A stretch of 24,320 nt of DNA from Candidatus Nitrosopumilus sp. Lineage in GTDB: Archaea > Thermoproteota > Nitrososphaeria > Nitrososphaerales > Nitrosopumilaceae. The position numbers and the translations under genes were made by a program. The notes below the pieces were generated by a model that was given only the letters and a program-made list of their open reading frames with translations, was not told where the DNA came from and searched no databases. The stretch covers positions 1-24,320 of the forward strand of contig JABMOR010000099.1 of the NCBI GenBank assembly GCA_013203245.1, written 5' to 3'. Below, piece after piece: positions 21,733 to 24,320 of the stretch; within the stretch, counting starts at the first letter, position 1, and each line of letters begins with the position of its first letter.

Positions 21733-23136
21733 TTAATTGATTTTATCTAATGCAAATTCATCATGTAAAGCTTGAATAGCTGCATTTGTATCAGAATTTT
21801 TTACAACAAATGCAAGATTCAGCTCCGATGAACCTTGTGTAATCATTGAGACATTTATTTTATTTTTTTGGATAGCACCAAAAACTTTTGCAGCAACTCC
21901 AATTGTTCCTCTCATTCCTGAACCGATTAATGCAATTATTGCAACGTTTGTAGTAATTTCTAATTTTTTGATAATTTTTCCCAACAATTCCATTTCTAAT
22001 GCACTGACAGCTTTGTCAAGATCAGTATTCTTTACTACAATTGTGATACTTGATTCAGAAGGATTTTGAGAGATCATCATTACGTTGATGCCAGCTTTTG
22101 CTAATGTTGCAAATATCTTGGCAGCAGTTCCAGGCGTTCCAACCATACTACCCCCTTGAACATCAATTAATCCATTATTTTGAACATTACTTACGCACTT
22201 TACCGTGTTTTTAACAGCAGAGGAAGTAGATGCAGAAACCAGAGTTCCCTCATTTTTTGTATTGAAAGAACTTCTAATTTTCATAGGAATTTTTTTAGAT
22301 AACAGAGGCTCAAATGTACGTGGATGAATTTGCTTTGCACCAAATAGAGCCATTTCAATTGCTTCTATGTATGATACTTCTTTGAGTAATTTTGCATTTT
22401 TTACAATCTTTGGATCTGCTGTCATTAAACCATCTACATCACTCATTAACCAAATCTCATCTGCTTTAATGCAAGAACCTACAATTGTTGCAGAATAATC
22501 AGAACCGCCTCTGCCAAAAGTAGTTACATGTCCATGTTGATCAGCACCAGCAAATCCTCCTACAACAGGAATTGTTTTCTTCGATAATAGAACATCTATA
22601 GTTTTTGATACCCTTAATCGAGTTGTATCTATGAGTGGTTTTGATTCACCAAAATTAGAATCAGTGACAATTCCTACTTCCTTTCCGGTAAAAGGAATTG
22701 ATTTTATTCCAGAATCATTTATTGCAGATGAAACTAATTTTATCGATAATCTTTCTCCAAATGAAAATAGATAATCCATTGTTCTAGGTGTTACTTCACC
22801 CAATAGTACCATTCCATCAATTAGTGCAACAAGTTCATTAAAGTCTTCATCATATTTTGAAAGTAATTTTTTTCTTATATCAGGTTTTTTGATTGTCTGT
22901 TTAGCCAATTGTTTATGTCTATTGGTAATTTTTGATGCAAGTTGTTCTGCTTTTGATTTATTTTCTTTTTTTATTGATTCAGAAATTTCAATTAGATCAT
23001 CAGTAGTTCCACTAGTTGCAGAACAAACAACTACAATTTGATTTTTCTTTGATAATTCATTAAGATGGGTAGCTATACCTTGAATGTCTTTTGCAGTAGA
23101 AATTGATGTTCCACCATATTTTATTACAAGTCTCAA
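21733..23136 (-). CDS. Aspartate kinase
   Basis: Phosphorylates aspartate, the first step to lysine, threonine and methionine. The 467-residue protein has the kinase motif KYGGTSIS (6-13), SATSGTTDDL, FGERLS, and GGFAGADQHGHVTTFGRGGSDYSA, the conserved ATP/aspartate binding region, then MSDVDGLMTADP. Residues ~310-467 form two ACT domains (NNGLIDVQGGSMVGTPGTAAKI and IALIGSGMRGTIGVAAKVFG), so allosteric control by an end-product amino acid is expected. No homoserine dehydrogenase is fused. The start is TTG 23136; ATTTAAAGATT (about 23158-23168) is a fair TATA box. It lies 35 bases after PCNA on the same strand. Confidence 0.95.
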   Translation of the reverse strand: MRLVIKYGGTSISTAKDIQGIATHLNELSKKNQIVVVCSATSGTTDDLIEISESIKKENKSKAEQLASKITNRHKQLAKQTIKKPDIRKKLLSKYDEDFNELVALIDGMVLLGEVTPRTMDYLFSFGERLSIKLVSSAINDSGIKSIPFTGKEVGIVTDSNFGESKPLIDTTRLRVSKTIDVLLSKKTIPVVGGFAGADQHGHVTTFGRGGSDYSATIVGSCIKADEIWLMSDVDGLMTADPKIVKNAKLLKEVSYIEAIEMALFGAKQIHPRTFEPLLSKKIPMKIRSSFNTKNEGTLVSASTSSAVKNTVKCVSNVQNNGLIDVQGGSMVGTPGTAAKIFATLAKAGINVMMISQNPSESSITIVVKNTDLDKAVSALEMELLGKIIKKLEITTNVAIIALIGSGMRGTIGVAAKVFGAIQKNKINVSMITQGSSELNLAFVVKNSDTNAAIQALHDEFALDKIN

Positions 23137-23171
23137 TTCAAAATACCTGAACTAGTTAATCTTTAAATGCT

Positions 23172-23918
23172 TTAACTTTCTACGCGTGGAGCCAAGTAAA
23201 AGTGAATTCTACCAATATTTGCCACTTTAAATTCAATTCTAAGAGGTTTTGCGCTTGAGAATTCACATGTAATTGAGCCTGCTTTGGAACCTACTGCTTT
23301 TACTACAGGATTTAGATATTCAAGACTGTAAGTACCAATACTGTCTGCTTTTGAAGAAATTTCTTCAATTTCTTTATCATCTTTGTCTAGTTCAATTACA
23401 ACTTCTCCAGAATCACCTTTTCCTGAAAAGTCTCCTTTAGAATCAGATGTTTGTATTGTAAGATAATCAGATACAACCTGTACATCACCAAGAATTGTAT
23501 CAAACTTTGAAGAAGTCAAAACGATTTTTGAATCATAAGGAATTTTTGGTAATGGGGTATCAGTTGCAGAACTTTCAATTAAACGCATTTTGTATTTTTT
23601 ATTTTTTCCAACTGTTACAAGTAACATATTTTGCTCAGAGATACTAATCTCTATGCTATCATTTTTATCTGCTCTTTTGATAATTTTTGAAAATTCATCA
23701 ATTCTTACTCCAAATTTAATGTCGCTATCACATTCATATTTTTCAAATGCAGAATTAGGCCATGAAATATCAATAAGAGCTACATGTGATGGATCCATTC
23801 CTCTAAAAGTAATTCCTTCTGCAGTTGCAACAAAAGTTGCTTCTTCAACAAGTGTAGATATTGCAGAAATGATAGCTTTTAGATCATCCGATCCACTTGT
23901 TTTTGCTCCAAAAGTCAA
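23172..23918 (-). CDS. pcn: DNA polymerase sliding clamp (PCNA)
   Basis: Ring-shaped clamp that tethers DNA polymerase, FEN1 and ligase to DNA. The 248-residue length is typical. Visible: TAEGITFRGMDPSHVALIDI (the N-terminal PCNA signature region), the interdomain-type stretch LIESSATDTPLPKIPYDS, and the C-terminal GRIHFYLAPRVES (LAPR-type end). It could be the single homotrimeric PCNA, as in most archaea outside Crenarchaeota; no second copy is in this window. TTG start at 23918. It follows TFS by 34 bases on the same strand, a gene order found in several archaea, so replication and transcription genes are co-expressed. Confidence 0.96.
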   Translation of the reverse strand: MTFGAKTSGSDDLKAIISAISTLVEEATFVATAEGITFRGMDPSHVALIDISWPNSAFEKYECDSDIKFGVRIDEFSKIIKRADKNDSIEISISEQNMLLVTVGKNKKYKMRLIESSATDTPLPKIPYDSKIVLTSSKFDTILGDVQVVSDYLTIQTSDSKGDFSGKGDSGEVVIELDKDDKEIEEISSKADSIGTYSLEYLNPVVKAVGSKAGSITCEFSSAKPLRIEFKVANIGRIHFYLAPRVES

Positions 23919-23952
23919 ATCAATTTTCTTGTCTTTATGTTCCAGTTAAACC

Positions 23953-24270
23953 TTATGTGTAATCACGCCAAGTGTATTTGCATTTTTGACAACGATAAAA
24001 TCTAGTTGTAGGTTCATCTGCGCTTCTAGTTTGAAACATCCAACCTACTGCTTCATCATGTCCACATTTTTCACAGTCTATTTTGAGTGTTGGATTAGAT
24101 TCTTCTCCTTCATTTCCTTCAAAAGCAAGTAGTGAGAAATCTGGTTCTTCTTCAACGGTAATTTTTTTTACTACTTTTGCTTTTTCTCCTTCAGTAAAAC
24201 CGCATTTTGAACACTGAAGGCCTGATCCAGTGTTTTTTAATTTGACCTCACATTTGGGGCAAAACTTCAA
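23953..24270 (-). CDS. tfs: Transcription elongation factor TFS (TFIIS-like)
   Basis: Stimulates RNA cleavage by stalled archaeal RNA polymerase. The 105-residue protein has two zinc ribbons: C4, C7, C20, C23, and C66, C69, C94, C97. The C-terminal ribbon carries TRSADEPTTRFYRC, with the Asp85-Glu86 pair that reaches into the polymerase active site, which marks it as TFS and not the RpoM-like subunit. A flexible acidic linker (40-60) joins them. The start is TTG at 24270; the zinc ribbon begins at residue 4, so no shorter start is possible. Leads a likely unit with PCNA. Confidence 0.95.
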   Translation of the reverse strand: MKFCPKCEVKLKNTGSGLQCSKCGFTEGEKAKVVKKITVEEEPDFSLLAFEGNEGEESNPTLKIDCEKCGHDEAVGWMFQTRSADEPTTRFYRCQKCKYTWRDYT

Positions 24271-24320
24271 TCTAGTTTACCTTAATTTGGGAATGAAATA
24301 GTTTATTGAATTCTTGAGCC

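Noticed and set aside
1..24320. Mobile elements, phage, toxin-antitoxin or defence system
   Set aside because: No transposase, integrase, nuclease/methylase pair or other defence gene is recognisable; content is mostly housekeeping and base composition looks even.

Overview
This window is a strongly AT-rich, gene-dense stretch of an archaeal chromosome, most likely a marine ammonia-oxidising thaumarchaeon of the Nitrosopumilus type. The evidence is the mix of markers: archaeal glycerol-1-phosphate dehydrogenase, a KH/beta-CASP termination nuclease, PCNA, TFS, an archaeal proteasome beta subunit, archaeal NadM and TyrRS, cobalamin genes, TATA boxes about 25 bases before leaderless starts, and tRNA genes without an encoded CCA. 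The genus is inferred from protein style and not proven.

Layout. 1-2432 (minus): proteasome beta subunit followed by aCPSF1, which runs off the left edge. 2508-3572 (plus): glycerol-1-phosphate dehydrogenase, ending tail to tail with a minus run (6039-3569) of NMN adenylyltransferase, class V aminotransferase and a long FKBP. 6101-9737: RNA 3'-phosphate cyclase, a CopD-like membrane protein (minus), a membrane-anchored LEA14-like protein, tRNA-Val(GAC) (minus), BluB, tRNA-Arg(CCT) with an intron in its D-loop, and an NAD(P)H:flavin-type reductase. 9738-11325: poorly coding AT-rich DNA with an 8-Cys microprotein, a two-helix membrane coiled-coil protein and a small DNA-binding protein. 11326-14294: cyclophilin plus a secreted, membrane-anchored partner, a divergent pair of small zinc-site proteins sharing a palindromic promoter, a lineage-specific protein and a second LEA-like protein. 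14306-17778: PfkB kinase, dimeric-type dUTPase, then on the minus strand a DegT aminotransferase overlapping a solitary MtrA-like corrinoid protein, and a four-helix membrane protein. 17840-24270: C2H2 zinc-finger protein, small helical protein, TyrRS, CobJ, a secreted protein with an internal duplication, aspartokinase, PCNA and TFS.

How the genes fit together. Most are housekeeping: protein turnover and folding (proteasome, FKBP, cyclophilin), RNA 3'-end processing, transcription elongation, replication, NAD and lipid synthesis. A corrinoid thread runs through the window: BluB makes the lower ligand of B12, CobJ acts in corrin ring synthesis, and the MtrA-like protein keeps the histidine that binds cobalt in methanogen MtrA.

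I see no CRISPR array, insertion sequence, phage or defence island. The most unusual items are the two tRNA genes (an 18-base D-loop intron with a textbook splice motif; C33 in tRNA-Val), the solitary MtrA-like protein, the palindrome between two zinc-site microproteins, and changes at two catalytic-support positions of the proteasome beta subunit.
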